From positions 1,674,001 through 1,738,000 of the forward strand of contig CAMPDV010000013.1 of NCBI GenBank assembly GCA_946699065.1: a stretch of 64,000 nucleotides of DNA, written 5' to 3'. Under the pieces are notes generated by a model. It searched no databases and was not told where the DNA came from. It was given only the letters and a program-made list of their open reading frames with translations. Within the stretch, counting starts at the first letter, position 1; each line of letters starts with the position of its first letter. Position numbers and translations under genes: made by a program. The stretch comes from Loxodes magnus (taxonomy: Eukaryota > Ciliophora > Karyorelictea > Loxodida > Loxodidae). Shown piece by piece: positions 1 to 14,351 of this stretch.

Positions 1-1622
1 ATGCTTTAATATCTGTCTTATGCAAGATATTAAATTTGATCTTACTATAAATAAAAACTTCTAAGAATCATTATAATTCATAAGCTCTTAGTAACAGAAT
101 CTTCTTCTTTCATATTACTATATCTATAACTAACTATTATAAATAGTCCAATCATATTAAATATTAACTACCTCCTTCTATCTTCTTAATGACTATAAAT
201 CTTCTTTAGCATAAACTATATCACATTAGCAAAAGAAATTAAGAAAAAAAGTTAGATTTAGGCAATAAAGTATATTTATTTTAAAATAAGCAGTTTTAAG
301 ATAATCATTAGATGTACTATATTCATAGAAATCTTATTTCCTAATATTTATTAAATTTGATTTAATTAGAGTAAAATACTAAATCTTAGCTTATCAATTT
401 TAGCACTTTTCTTTCTCTTTTTTAATAGCTTTCAAGGGTTGCATTGCTTTATCTTAATTTTGAAGCTAGTTTACTTTCTTGAATCTGTTTGATGGTTTTG
501 GGGATAGCTTAAATAATTAATAAGCTTATTAATTATACATCATTTAAAATTTTCTATTTCTTTAAGTTTTAACATTCAATGGTGTCAAAGAAAACTAGAA
601 GCAGCAATATAAAAATAATAGTAATGAGCAATGAAGTTAGGGTGTTTGCTACTAAAATATTAACTAATTACTTTAGAATTAATAAAATTCCTTTTAATAT
701 TCCAAAAGTCAGATAAAATCAGTACCTTAGCAGGCTTTATAAGTACATATATCCTTGATAAAAGGTACTAATTATATGGTATGGATCTTTATAAGAAATA
801 CTAAAGTACTAAGTTTTTTAAATAGTTTGGTATTTAAATTCATTTAAGAAGAATCTAATTATAGTTAAGACCTATAAATTATTATAAACACTTCTAAATA
901 GATTTCAAAATTGACCTTAATATCAAACTATCAAAAAGCATAAAGAAAACGATAGTTATAAATATAGAAGGGGACAACAGTGATAAATTATGAATGATTG
1001 ATAAAAGATATAAGATTATCCTAATATTTAATTTCAAACTCTTGCAAGTTTGAGCTTCTTTATTTAACTATCAAATTCTTTAATTTGATTCATTTAAAAT
1101 GTAGATAAAGATATGATGGAGATTTATAATGATTCGCTAATTAAGTTATTTAAATAAGAAAAGTAAAATAACTAATTAATGTACTAATGATAGTAAGAGA
1201 TAATTAGGCTATCTCATCTACCAAATGAACCATATATCTCTCAAATAACTTTATAAATTTCAAATTTTACTAAAATTATAAATTTGTTTAATGCATAACT
1301 TTCAAAAGAATCAGATACATTTTCAAAAAACTTGTTAAATTTCCTTCTAAAAAATTTATTAATTTAATATTTAATTTAGTAATTTGACTAGAAATAATAA
1401 AATAAAGTTTCTTATAATTTATACAAAGCTTATATATAAGATAGTTATAAACACTAATCATCTTATTTATTTAGATTATTAAAAATGTTAAGTCAATTGA
1501 TTTTTTATTTTGATTATACAATTAAATGCTTAGAAGGATATTTTAATTAAATAAGGTGAAACAAATTTAGTTTATTTGATTAAAGTTTATTTAATTTGTT
1601 ATTCTTTGTTTACATTGATAGA
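1..1622. other. A+T-rich intergenic DNA
   Basis: No recognisable gene. It is the 3' flank of the minus-strand RNA ligase. A short plus-strand frame from an ATG at 579 reads as a protein-like stretch when TAA and TAG are taken as Gln, but it matches nothing I know and ends in low-information sequence, so I do not call it. Confidence 0.4.
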
Positions 1623-2657
1623 TCAAGCTTGCTTTTGATCTTCTTGTTCCAATTTTTCATATTCATCAATCACACTTTTTATTTTTGTTTAGAGAGCTTT
1701 TTGCATTTATTTATCCTTTATATCTACTTCAGGGAAATCTTTTTAGAAGTCTTTAATTATATCCTTTTAAAAGGGAGCTATATATTGATATTTATTTTTT
1801 AGTTCTCCTACTTAAGATCTTACACTTTCCAATCTATGAATAGTTACGTATCGTAGAATATCAAAATCTGTCTAAACTTATTCTTATTAAACCTTTTATT
1901 CTGTTTTTTAAGGAGCTTTTTAGACCTCTTCAAATTTAGGGTTTTTATGCTTGATGCAAATTCTTTATTCATACTAGTCAAATTTAGGCTGTATCGGCTT
2001 TAGTACAAAACCTTCAGATAAGTTGTTATCTATTTTTTACAAGTTATGTAATAGATAAATTTGAGACTCAAAGACAGGACTAATAGCAGTCAATTCTTTC
2101 AAAGTTCCTCTATACATTTCTGGAACAAATGTTATCTTTACTTAGGTCATTAGTCTTACAAAAGTGTCCCAGTCTAAATATTCTCCATCCTATTATATAG
2201 ACTCGCTTGCATAAACTATGAAAATATCAAAAGCAATAAATTCTACTGTTGGGCAATAAAAGATTTCACGCTACACCATTTTTGTTTTAGATTGGATTCC
2301 TTTATATCCACCTCCATAAACTTCACCATAAAGATGAATTCATTTTATTGGTTTTTATTTTTCTTGCTAGATTAGCTGCAATAACTCCAGCATTTTTTAC
2401 TTATTCGCTTGAACTCATTATTAGTGTTAAAATCCCATGAAGCCTTCGTTAGGTTAAACTAATTATGTTCTCTTAGCACATAATATTTCATCATTACTTA
2501 TAATGAAAGAAAAGTTACTTCCATGAACCTTTTCAAGTGCAACCCATGTTTCATTAGCTTCTTCTTTCTTTTCTAGCTAATAATAATACTTGGAATCGCT
2601 TCGTTCTATTTCATGAAATTTCTAAAATTTATTCGTATCTTCCGATGGTTCTACCAT
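1623..2657 (-). CDS. RNA ligase, Rnl2/RNA-editing ligase family
   Basis: The frame is 344 residues from ATG 2657-2655 to TGA 1625-1623, continuous when TAA/TAG are Gln and one TGA (2417-2415) is Trp. Family motifs appear in order: nucleotidyltransferase motif [13 protein letters not shown] with the adenylated Lys and [12 protein letters not shown]; motif III-like EFIAFDIF; motif [10 protein letters not shown]; and motif [10 protein letters not shown]. This order and spacing fit the T4 Rnl2/trypanosome REL family, which seals nicked RNA through an AMP-lysine intermediate. The 3' part (from about residue 250) is a charged helical tail, QKDIIKDFQKDFP through to [10 protein letters not shown], in place of a longer C-terminal domain. 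Two Trp are TGG and one is TGA. The start is the first ATG before a family-like N-terminus; the upstream sequence stays open but is not protein-like. Isolated gene, with no operon partners. Confidence 0.82.
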
Positions 2658-3682
2658 CTTTAAGCTAAATCTTAGTATCTAATTTAAGCTCAATAGTATA
2701 AGTAAGAAATATGAAGCTGAAGTTTATTAGCTAAGCTTTGATCCTCTTAATTAGATATTATTCAATTTAATTTTCCCTTTGTTTGGCTTAAATTATCCAT
2801 TATGGCATTATTTTATATGCGAAGAATTAATTTGATGCGTAAAATGTTATTTCTTCCATAAGTCTTCTATCTTTAAAAAAAAAACAAGATACCTTTTTTA
2901 ATAAGTTGTAGAGTGTATTATTTACTCTTAAAAAAGATTTCTGCCCAAGTTTAAAAATTTAAATTCAAATAATTAAAGATTTTTAACTCTCCTTATAAAA
3001 CTAAAAAAGGCTAAAATAATAAATCAAATGGCTCTTTTAACTAAAGTCTGAATTTATTATATTAAGCATGAAATTCAAATTTTATGGTTAATATGCTAAG
3101 CATAAAGTTATCTATTAGAGTAAATAGATATCCAACGTGTTTTTATTATAAATTGCTCTTGTCTTTCTAAGGAACTTGAAACTAGGTTAGTTTCACTAAT
3201 ATTTTTACTAACTGTTTATTTAAAATAATTGCAATATTTTTCTATTATAATTCAAGCAAACAAGTATAAGCTGACATTTGCTCAAAAGTAAATAGAGCGA
3301 TCACTCTGATTTTATCTTTTCATTATTAGTTTACTTATAGATATTATTTAAATAAAAGATTGAATTAATTAAATAAACTAAAGAATATTTTAAACTGTGA
3401 TTAAATATCAAGATAAATACTCATCTCTGCTTATAAACTTAAAAATTAAACTAGCAAGCATTATATCTTGCTCTTTATAATTTAGACTATTAGATTAATT
3501 ATTATAAAAAGCCTGCTTACTAAAGGTTGTAAGTACTATATAATTAAATAATTGCTTTGCTTTAGAAAAATATCTTATCCAACTTAACTGAATAAAGTAA
3601 AGCTGTATAGTTGATTATTTAAGTGTAGTTTATTATTTACTTTATCCCTTTTTATGTGTTTTGCGTATTTTAGTCATTATAT
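2658..3682. other. A+T-rich intergenic DNA
   Basis: The upstream region of the RNA ligase. It has several A or T runs, including nine A near 2877-2885. No gene, tRNA or clear repeat was seen. Confidence 0.4.
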
Positions 3683-4425
3683 ATGATCTTTATCAAATAG
3701 AAGGTTTAAAAAGAGAGAGTGAAGAATTAATTATATTCGGAGTAATTCTAAATTAAAATAATAGGTTTATCTAATAGATCAAAAATACTTTGAGATTCGG
3801 ATTTTGAAGGTTAAATTTATAGAATTTTAGATTAAGAAGAATAAGAAAATTAATATATTTTGCTAGTGTAGGTAATTTGCTTCTATACAATTTGGAAAGA
3901 GATTAAGGAAAATAGAATAGAATGTTGAATGGAGTATGCTATATATAAGAAACTAATTCCAACTTGGTTTTAAAGAACTTCAGAAATAGCTAAATTAAAA
4001 ATACACTAGAAATCATTGATCGACTGTTTAGGAATTTGCTTATTAATATAGGAGAAAATTAAATTTTAGTTCTAGAGAATTAACTTTTGAAATAATCCAA
4101 TCTCAATATGTATAAAATAGAAGTTTAGTTTCTTCTGATATCAATTTCATAAGCTTAAAAAACTGAATAATTTTGTATCTATAGACATTCAAGAATAAAA
4201 GAAAATAAGGAAAATTAAGGAATTAAATGAAAGTAAATAAAATAGAAGATTCACTAGCTATTAGTTTAAGAACTAAAACAGATAAAGTATCTTATTTATA
4301 ATGATTTATCGAAGATCAGTTATTAATAATCTTAGTTTGAGGCAAATAAAAAAAATAAATGAGCTTTCTATTTTATGGTTGATAAGAAAGAGTCAAGCAG
4401 ACTATCATTAAATATAAGCCCGAGA
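3683..4425 (+). CDS. possible hypothetical protein (weak)
   Basis: From ATG 3683 a frame with TAA/TAG as Gln runs about 245 codons with a plausible Lys/Gln/Ile-rich composition, for example MIFIKQKVQKERVKNQ near the start and IKKINELSILWLIRKSQ near the end. It contains four TGA codons at positions that would be Trp. I recognise no domain. Because TAA, TAG and perhaps TGA are all sense here, open frames mean little, and other frames of the same stretch also read as protein-like. This is a weak candidate only. Confidence 0.2.
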
Positions 4426-7400
4426 TTAACCTTTTCCTTTCTTTATTTTGCAATATCATAAGGGCTTGAAAATTAGAAGAACAATCTTAACAAGTAAAAA
4501 CTAATATTATATCTTTCGAGATTCTAATTTAAAATTAAGTTTAAATTAGTAATAGAACGAGAGAACACTAAACTAGTAAGCAAGAGCTTATTAAGTTGTT
4601 TGATTTTTATATTTTGCTAGTAAAATAAAATATCTTAATAATCAGGTCAGTTTGAGATTTATTTATTTTCTAAATAAAAATTACTTAATTATATCCTTGA
4701 ATCGAAGGGAAATCTTAATTTCTATTGTCTTAACATATTAAATAAGCTCAACCGTATAAATTTCATAAAAAGGAGATTATAAAGAAGGATACTATAACTA
4801 TTGCTCTTAGTTCCCAATTATAAAATTTAAGCATTTCAATTCTATTCAAATCAAACATGTTGCTAGCACTGTAAAACTTTTCCCCATTTACATCAATCAA
4901 ATAACTTTTTTAATTAGATCTATTTAATTTATTACACAGTAGTAAGCAAAGCTTAAAATAAAGGAAGATCATAAAATTAAAGAGAAAATATTTTAAATAA
5001 ATAAAGTTTTAAGTAATAGACTTAAAAAATTGTATCTAACTTGATTTTTAATTATAGTGTAATAAAAGTAAAAGTAAATGTATAGATGAGCATTGTAATA
5101 CCTTTAAGTTTAATCTAAAAAGAGTTTAAAATTATTTTATTCTTTATGAGGGATTAAAATAATAATTTATGTGTCTACTCTGTTTTATTTTTAATATAGT
5201 TGGCTTATTAAACTTATCTATGTTAGTTATCAACTTAGAGATAAATAAATATAAATCTCTAAATTTACTTATAGAAAATTAAGATAAAATAAGTAAATTT
5301 TTTGATTTAAAGATATTGCTACACAGTCTCAATCGATTTATCTTAAATAAACTTACAAAAGGAAAAAATAATAGTAATAAATGATTTAAAGGGTATATGA
5401 GTCTGATAATTATAACATTGAATAGTAAATTATAAAGAAGGCTAAATAGAGTAATTTAGCTAAATAGTTTTAGAATATTTATAAGAAATTTTTTATGTAT
5501 TACTTATATTATATTACACTCTTCTTTCTTACATTTATTTTGAATATATGAGTTAGTGAGCCTTTAATTTACATTTATAAATTATTTTTAGATAGCAATA
5601 AATAGGATTAATTGGTAGAAATCATAGCTATAGAAATATTAAGCTCCAACTTGATATTATGCCTTCAATCAATTATCTAGTGGGTTAATAATCTCTTTAA
5701 TTATAGCCTATAAATTAATATACTTAGAGGCTTTGATAGATTAACTGTTTAAGGAATTATTGTAATTATCATATCTAACTCATACAACTTTAATTAGTTA
5801 AACTGATAAGCTAAAAATACTAATTAAATAAATAAATCACTTTTACTTTAAGAAATCACGCTTTTATAGATAACACAGCCAAGCTATTAACTTTAATTTA
5901 ATCTTCTAGATTTAATTAAAAAGGGAAAGTCTCTTTTAAAATTAATACTCTTTATCTTTTGAATTCTTAAATAATAAGCTTTTAATTTAAAATAATGCTA
6001 GCAATTAAATGAAGCTTCTTTAAATAATAAAGGAATAATATCTATTTAAAGCTGGAATCTAATCTATTAATATGAATAATTGTTAATACTATTATTTTAT
6101 TTTAGTATATTTTGATTGAACTATAGATACTAGCATGATTAAAACTTTAATTTGATTTAAAATGCTTTATAGATAGTTTAATAAGATATTAATAATTAAT
6201 TAGGAAATCTTGATTCTTTTTATAGATATTATATAGCTAATTCTAAAGTTTAACCATTATAAAACCTTGCTAGTTCTTTTTTCTAATTATAACTAGAATT
6301 TAAATATTAAAGTTAAGATAACAAGCTTAGTAATAATTTTACAATTTTACGAATAATTTTATTTATTTATTTTTGAATTCTAGCATGTCCTACCACTTTT
6401 AAATGTTCTTAAAAATGTAAAAACATGTAATCTTAGAGAAGCCTTCGAATATAATGATAAGATAGCTTTATAATGAAAACTGATTACATTTTTTTTAATT
6501 TATCCTATCTGATAAGCACTTTATTCAGTTAGCTTATTTAAATCTAGTAGTTATGCTTATTTAAAAGAACCAATTTTCCCTACATTTATATTCTAAATCC
6601 TTTACTTAGTTTAAATTTTCACTTACCTATCAATTAAAATTATAAGCATTCCATGATTTTTTAACTTAAGTGATATTAAATTAGTCTAACAGAATCTAAT
6701 TAAAGATCGTGCTTCACTTATATAATTTAAAGAATTTAAATTAAATTCTAGTATCAAAACCTAGATAACTATTTTATAACTTTAGTACTTTCTTAGCTTA
6801 TAAAATTGTATAGTATAAGTAGTGTAAATCTTACATTAGCAAAGGTCTTCAAATTTCAAAGTTAATGAACATAAACAATTTTTAATTTAAGCCCCAGATT
6901 TATTACTAAATAGGAGCAGCTTCTATTTATTAATTAGGAAGCTAAGGGATTTTATTGCTTATTGAGTATAATACTAAATTATTAATCTGCCTAATAGAGT
7001 CTTTATCTGCTTATTCTATGATATCCTGAATGCTTAGCAGTTTTAATTAAGTTATAGAGTGTCTTGATTATATGATACCATATTAGTATATATAACTAGA
7101 TATAAGATTACCTAATTTAAATATTTAGAATACAGATATTTTAAATAGATAATAGACATTTCATATATACCTTTGACTAACTTATTCATATCTTTGAATA
7201 TACCATTCCAATTTTACATTCTACTAGAATCAACTTTTCATTTAATTACTACTATTAAGTGTAGCTAGCAAAAAATAAGTACTTTTAAAATTGAACATAT
7301 AAATTAAATGAAATGTTAAGAATAGCTCAATTAAGAACATAAGAAGAGTAACGCCAATTGAATAATCATAAAGGCAATAAGAATAATAAAGTATATAACT

Positions 7401-7930
7401 TTTTCAAAATATGTAACTAGCATCTTTCTATATAATAAGAACATAGAAAGGCTTATAGCTTTCTTTATGATTAAATATTACATTTGCTTTGTATAAGCTA
7501 ATACAAATTAAAATTATTAGTATATCTTTATAAGTTGGAATTATAATGATAAGCTATAATTAATTTTGAAATTTTGAATATTATTTAGAAAACAAAGATT
7601 ACTGATATATAGTGCATGATTAATTCCAAAAATTGAATTTAAGATTTTATCAAAAATAAATTAATTATGCTAGAGTATTTGAGCTAAGATAAATGCTTAA
7701 CCTCATAAATTTAAATTAAAAAAGAGTTTTTGGAGCTAGAAAATAAGCAAAATTAAATCTACGACTCTTTTAACTATAATTAAAAAGTTAAGCTTAATTA
7801 TACTCCAGGTAATTATATTTAAACAAAATAAATGCTTCTTATGATCAATAATTTTATAGTAAACATATATAAAAAATAGAAAAAAAGGTACTATTTAAAG
7901 TTAAGTTTAAAAAGCTTTATTAACTTTATC
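4426..7930. other. Non-coding left flank of duplication copy I
   Basis: A+T-rich sequence without a recognisable gene. It aligns patchily with 24,770-25,850 and 28,600-29,720 of copy II, where an RT element splits the match. It is the 3' flank of the beta-helix gene. Confidence 0.5.
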
Positions 7931-8016
7931 AATGTGTATATTGACTTATGTTAAATTAATATATATGAGTTAGATGATATTTATATGAGTAATAGATGTT
8001 TAATACTAAAATTAAA

Positions 8017-11000
8017 TCAGTCTTTACTTTTTTTCTAGTCCTTAGCTTGGTAGCTTTTTTCATCTAAATCTATTTAAAATTGGTCAATCTTCAACTGTTT
8101 TAATTTAAATTTTATTTCTTTCTTTAAAGCTTCAGTTTAATCTTCTTAATTACCAAAATTCTTATTTTCTTCTTCATTTTAAATTGAGAAATTAAGTCAG
8201 CTTAAAGTTTGATCTTACTAATAGTTGCTGGTAGAAGAACTTATGTCATTTTTATTTTTTAACTATTTATTTTATATTTTCTCTAGATTCTTTTTAATTC
8301 TAGTATTTTTACATTCTAACTAATACTGTTACATTGCTTGCTGTTCTTAGTTCTCATTTACTCTGTCTTCTTATGACTAATTTAAATTATCATTTAGGCT
8401 CTTAGCATCTTTAGTTTTTACCAATATAAATTCTTCGTTACTGTTTAATACTTATTGATTATTTTAAAATTCTTGGTATCTGCTTAAAAACTAGTGAATC
8501 CTTTAATTTCAATATTCCTTTTAAGATAAAAATGTTTGAGTTGAAATTAATTGATAAAGCTCTGCTAGATCAGTATTTATTAAGAGGCATCATTCAATTT
8601 ACTTTAGAATCTATATTTCTTATCTTACAAAGGTTTAGCTTAGTTTTGTGCTATGTTTATTTTCTCTGTCGATATTATAATATTCGTCTTCTTTCTATTT
8701 TAGCTTTTACTGATCTCTAAATAACAGTCTTATTTTTCTAATTCATTTATATTCCTTTTTCCTGCTTTTATTTTAGTTTTATTCTCATTGCTATGCTATT
8801 TCTACTAAATTTACGTTTCCTTTCAAGCAACTTAGTATAAAATACCATTTTAAGTTCTTTATAAATGTTTCCTCTCCATACAAAATAATAAGCTAATAAA
8901 GTCATTTTACTATGAAATATCCATTAGCAATTACTAGTAGAATAAAGGCTAATATGTCTATAGTTAAATATCTTTACCCAGAATCGAAGTAACTTCCTAA
9001 ATAGAGAGTAAAAACTGAAATAAACAAGTAGTTTAGCTCTAAGTCATTTAGCTCTTTCTTAATAAAAGGTTTAAACTTTCTTTAGAGTAGAATGCAGATA
9101 ATTAGAATTAAGGTTAGGCATTAAAACTAAAAGATAATGGTAGTTTTCTATAAGAATATGAAGACTAAGGAAATAACTAGCTTTTCATAAATCTTTACAA
9201 ACTCCCAGTAGTAAAAACTTTCTTTGTAGCCAATTATTACAAACCCTAGTTATGATTTTATTAGATGGGATTTTAGTATTTTACGATTCTTGTATAGGTA
9301 TAAAACTAAAATAAAAGGAACTAGAAATCCATACAGTAGAAGTCCTGGTAAACCATATGTTAAAACTAATTACAGGTGATCTCCCTTCCAACATTATATA
9401 TTAGTATACTAATTTAAAACTGACAATTCGTTAGAAATGCTATAACAACTGAAAGCACTTAGGATACTCTAAACAACATTGGTGTAGCTTTAAAAATACG
9501 AAACAACCATAAAAGTAATAAAGACTGACTTGTTAAAATGTTTTCTCCTTAATAAAGATCATATAGTTTATGATAATAGCACTGAAATCAAAATAGCGAA
9601 AGGAAAAAATAGATTAACCATAATCTTAGTGTAATATCTTCTTTCTCCTGATCAAAAAAGACAGTCAGATCTAAAAATACTGGAAGTTTCTTAAACATAT
9701 ACTTAGTTTACCTAAAATAAGCCATTTACTGCGTCAGGTCAATCAAATTTAAAATCCTAGATTAAAGTAGAAAATTACATATAGTTAGTTAGTAGTTTAA
9801 AATAAATACTCTAATAAGAATCTTTCTTTTTACCTTAACTTAGTGTTTAGTACACTAAAAAGATTAAAAAGGCACTAAATACGATTACAGTGATAAAAGC
9901 TAACGAAATCTATTATTACTTGCTCGTGCATTTTTAACAAATTCTAGCTCTATCTTTAGTCCAATCTTATTCACAAACATCACATAAAATACCTATATGA
10001 CCTTACTAACAAATTCCTTTTCAATTTACTTTTTCTGTTTGTTCCCATCTTTTTTAAGCAATTGTAGTTTATAAGTAATTATTTACATAACTAATGCTCA
10101 AATAAGACCCTAAGCAAGCTTCTTAATTAGGACATTTATGAACTTTTTCTGCTTAGAAACCTTCTCTTCAATATCCTTTTTTAGGTGTAATCAAATCACT
10201 TCCTCAACATTATGCTCCTTCCATGCACTCCTTGCAATTATAATCATTTTTACTGAAAGAATATTTTCCTTAAAAGCAGTTTTAGCATTAGATACTGTAA
10301 ATAAGTATTTACCCTTAGAGACATTGCTATACTTGAATTTTAAAGTTAAAGTTGTTTGTTATATTAGTACTTTAAGGTAAGTTATCTGCATTAAAAGCAT
10401 TAGTATCTAGTTGTATTTATATTTGCTACTTCTAATTAGGATTTACACTTATAACTATATCTGAATAATTGTAAAATCCCTTTTAGGCTATTAAGTTTGT
10501 TTATCCTGATAAGCTAGCTTCCTAAGAAGAAATTAAACTAAAAGATTCATTTTATGTTCTTACAACTTAGTCAAATATATCCACTATACAAAATTAAACC
10601 TTTTCTAAAGGAAATCCTGGTAGCGTATATATTGGTAAGCTTTATTACTATATCAAAAGTAACTAAATTTAGTTAGTCTAAAGTAATTTTAACGTATAAG
10701 CAAAAGCAGCTATATCTTTACCATAATAAGCTTAGTTACTTATAAAATATTATTGGAATTCTTGGTCTTTCATAGCAGGAATAAAAGTAGGTAAAGTACC
10801 TGAAAATGAGATAGCTCCTCCTTCACTTGCTTAAGATAGTATTTAATTATTAATAAAGGAATTATTTATTATTTAGATATGACAATTCTATCTTTTATCA
10901 CATACTAGTCTTATAGCTCCTCCTTTAGAAATTTATACTTCTTAATCTTAAATTTTATTATTAAAAAAGATGTTTTAATCAAACCTAATATTAGCATTCT

Positions 11001-14000
11001 AAGCATACCCAGCTCCTCCTTAAATACTAGCTATGTTACTTTTAAATATATTATTAGTAAAGTAATAGCTATATTAGACTTAGTCATTCTATATCATAAA
11101 GCAAGAACCTTGTTAAGACTGCTAGTATAAGCAACCACTATCAGATATGTTTAGTTATGAATTATAAGAATAAATAGCAGATCCATAAAGATTATCACTA
11201 TGTCCATATATAAAAGTTATATTAGTCAAATTAAGCTAACTATTATCAGCTATAGATATAGAAGTATTATAAGAATATGCAAATCTACAGTTTAATATTT
11301 TCATGTTCTAGTTACATGTATAGCAGCTCCTATTATATTCGCAGCATTCTGCTAAAAAAGTGAGTTTTCAATACTTATATAAGAATAGTCAGAGAAAATC
11401 AAACCTCCATATTCATAAGCAAAAGAAAGATTACTAGTTAAGTTTTTAATCTAAATTGTAGAATTAAAGCTAAACAGGAATGATCCTTACTAAGAAGTAA
11501 TGTCAGAAATGGATAAATTCTAAAACTAAATTTCTGAATTTAAGATGTAAAATATTCCAATCTAGGATGAAGTTTTACCAATTATTAAATCAGTAAGGTT
11601 ATAATTACTTTCATATAGATAAGCTATACTTCCTCTCATAGCATAATTTTAGTAAAATTATGAACTGGAAATTTCATTAAAGGAATGGTCAATATTATAT
11701 AACAAGTACAAAACTCCTCCATCGTAAATAGCGGTATTCATATAATAATAATTTTGAGAAGCTAAACTGATAAAAGAATAGGATATTTGAGAAAATCCTC
11801 CTGACTCAAATGCCTCATTTTTAATAATTTAATTCATTTCAATTTTTTCTATTTTTGATTTATATAAAAATAAAGCTCCTCCAAAATTAGCTTTATTTTC
11901 TTCAATTGAGCACTTAGTGATTTAGTATATTGCTGAACCTTTTAAAAAAGAAAACCCACCAGAATCGAAAGCCGTATTTTTAGAAACTACAGTAAATTCT
12001 ATTATTTAAATGTTAGTATTATCTGCAAAAAAAGCCCCTCCTTAGTTTGCGCTATTTCTTTCAAAAGTGCAATTACTAATTATATATATATTTGAATATT
12101 GAATGTACGAAAATCCACCAGACTATTTGGCTTGGTTTTTAGTAGCATTAATAAAGTATATAATGTCTACGTTTGAATTATCTAAAAAAAACGCTCCTCC
12201 TTATTATGCCTCGTTTTCTTAAATAGTGCATTAGGTTATTTAAAGTATATCTGTATTTTTTAAATATACAAAACCTCCTGTAAATTTCACTTTATTATGA
12301 ATTACAAGATTGAATTGCAATACATCTATATTTGACTCTTCCAGGTAAAAGACCCCTCCTTAATTAGCATTATTTAGCTCAAAAGAGCAATTTGCTACTA
12401 TGCTAATATTAGAGAATCATGAATATATAGATCCACCCTAATCATTTGCCTTATTTTTAAACATTTGGGTTTAAATTATAGTATCAAGATTGGCATTGTC
12501 TAGCATAAAAGCTCCTCCAGAATCTGCTAAATTTTCTTAAAATAAGCAATTTGCTATTTGATAAACTCGTGAGTATCATATGTATGCAAATCCACCTGAA
12601 AATGAGACTTCATTTTGAAGAATCAAGTTACTTTCTATTAAATCTACGATTGATGTATCAAGATAAATAGTTCCTCCAAAAGAAGCAGTGTTTTAGAAGA
12701 ACAAGCAATTCGTTATCTAATAAGCTTTAGAATCAAAAAGGTATGCAAATCCTCCGTAGTTTTGAGCATAATTTCTTATAATCTAGTTAAAATCTAGTTA
12801 AATTATTAAAGAGATATCTAGATATAAAATTCCTCCAGATTCTCCATTGTTTTCTTAAAATAAAGTATTTTCCATTCTGTAAATTACTGAATTTAATAGA
12901 TAAAGAAAGCCTCCTAAAGAAGTAGATCTATTTTTTACAATTTGACTAAATTTTAGTAATATAATAGTTGAGTTGCTTATATATAACCCTCCTCCTCGTC
13001 AGCTCCAATTTTCTTGAAATAAGCAGTTCGAAATTAAATTAATTTAGGTATTTAATAAGAAAGCAAAACCACCTAAATTTTATACCTAATTTCCTATAGC
13101 TTGATTATATTCTAAAACATCTACTATCGAATCTTCAATATATAAAGCTCCACCTTAATAAGCAGTATTATTTAAAAATGAGGTATTTAGTATTAAGATC
13201 ACTATAGAATTTTATGCATATATTGCTCCTCCAAACTATTTTGCTTTATTTTATATAAAAATAGTATTTTCTATTTTTAACAATATTGACTTCTGCTTAA
13301 TTGCAATACTTCCATTTATTGCTTCATTACCTTAAAAAGTGCATTCTGAAATTATTAAACTGGAATTTTCATTAACAATTCCTCCCTGTAGGTGATCTCC
13401 TTTATTATTAATAAATGAACTTTAAATAAAAATAGCATTGGATTCCAAGCATAGTATCATTCCCCTTTATTCTATAACATTTTCTTAGAATAATGAGTTT
13501 TTGATATTTAAATAGGTTTCCTAGCATTTAATTAAGCTTTCTTTTACAATGACTAATTTAATTATTGTATAGCTTATATTTATTTAGCTTTTTTTGCTTT
13601 CAATTATATTATTAATATTTGCCTTTTCATTTCAAGCATTAAATGGAGTATCTGAACCAACTTGGTTTATATTTTATTCTTAATCTTAATTACCTAATAT
13701 TTCTACCTTTTCTAGTTAGATAAAGCTGTTTTCTAAATATATAAATGCTGTATAATTTATATTTATTATTGATAAACTGCCAAATTACACATTAGCACTC
13801 ATCGCCGATATAAAGTATCTGTTCAAAATACCGTTTTCCATGCTTTCTTTGATTAGCTACTTCTAAGAAGCTTTTATTCCGTTGAGTGTCAGATTTTTTA
13901 ATATAAATGCCTCGGATTTTAGTTCTATTTTAAGTAGCTAAGTTTCTACTATTATTTCTGCAGTATCTTAGTGATTTAGACACATTTCTTAATACTTAGA

Positions 14001-14351
14001 TGTATCAGAGCAATTTGGGAAAGTTAGAATAGTTATATTTTTAGCTGCTTTCCACTGTTTCCCTCCTCTATAAATTTCACAGTTATCATGACAGTTTTGG
14101 CACTTCAAGCAATCAAATAAATGCTAATGAGGAGATATAAACACTCTATGAGATTAGCCTTCCTCCAGTTAAAATATTACTTAAGAAATTGATGTTCAAG
14201 GAAATTATTAAGTTCCCATAGATTAACTAATTGCTAGTTTTTCCATGATCTCAGGAGAAGTTACAAAGACGTCAGATCCTTAAGACTTTAAAGAACTAAA
14301 GAATAGTAAAATAATAGCAATAAGACTTAAAACTCTTATTTAGTTTTTCAT
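8017..14351 (-). CDS. Pmp-like beta-helix multi-span membrane protein, copy 1 (one 4-nt frameshift)
   Basis: Start ATG 14351-14349, final TGA 8019-8017, about 2,110 codons with TAA/TAG as Gln. Residues 1-25 form a signal peptide (MKNQIRVLSLIAIILLFFSS). A Cys-rich patch follows (CLKCQNCHDNCEIYRGG). Then come about 25 beta-helix rungs of the GGA/GGF type (FGGAIY, QGGALY, SGGFAY, QGGAFF), roughly every 20-22 residues as in chlamydial Pmp-like and ciliate surface proteins. After these lie CxxC motifs, a GYWR motif, a Cys-rich EGF-like stretch, several membrane spans (one is ITVIVFSAFLIFLVY) and a charged Gln/Asn-rich cytoplasmic tail. About 18 in-frame TGA replace Trp, including GYWR (10170-10168) and FDWPD (9741-9739), alongside seven TGG. 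Relative to copy 2 it lacks 4 nt at about 11,302, which shifts the frame: either an inactivating indel or a sequence error. Probably a cell-surface protein of unknown ligand. Confidence 0.8.

Noticed and set aside
579-900. Short protein-like frame from ATG 579
   Set aside because: No domain, no clear end, and open frames are uninformative under this code.
8532-10380. Plus-strand standard-code frames at 8532-8720 and 10138-10380, repeated at 30320 and 31926
   Set aside because: They are antisense to the tail and Cys-rich region of the beta-helix gene, and their duplication simply follows the duplicated gene.
8017-14351. Reading all in-frame TGA codons as signs of pseudogene decay
   Set aside because: Rejected as the main explanation because about 18 TGA occur with a single indel, many at positions where Trp is expected, and paralogues swap TGA with TGG. 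It remains the rival explanation for single sites.
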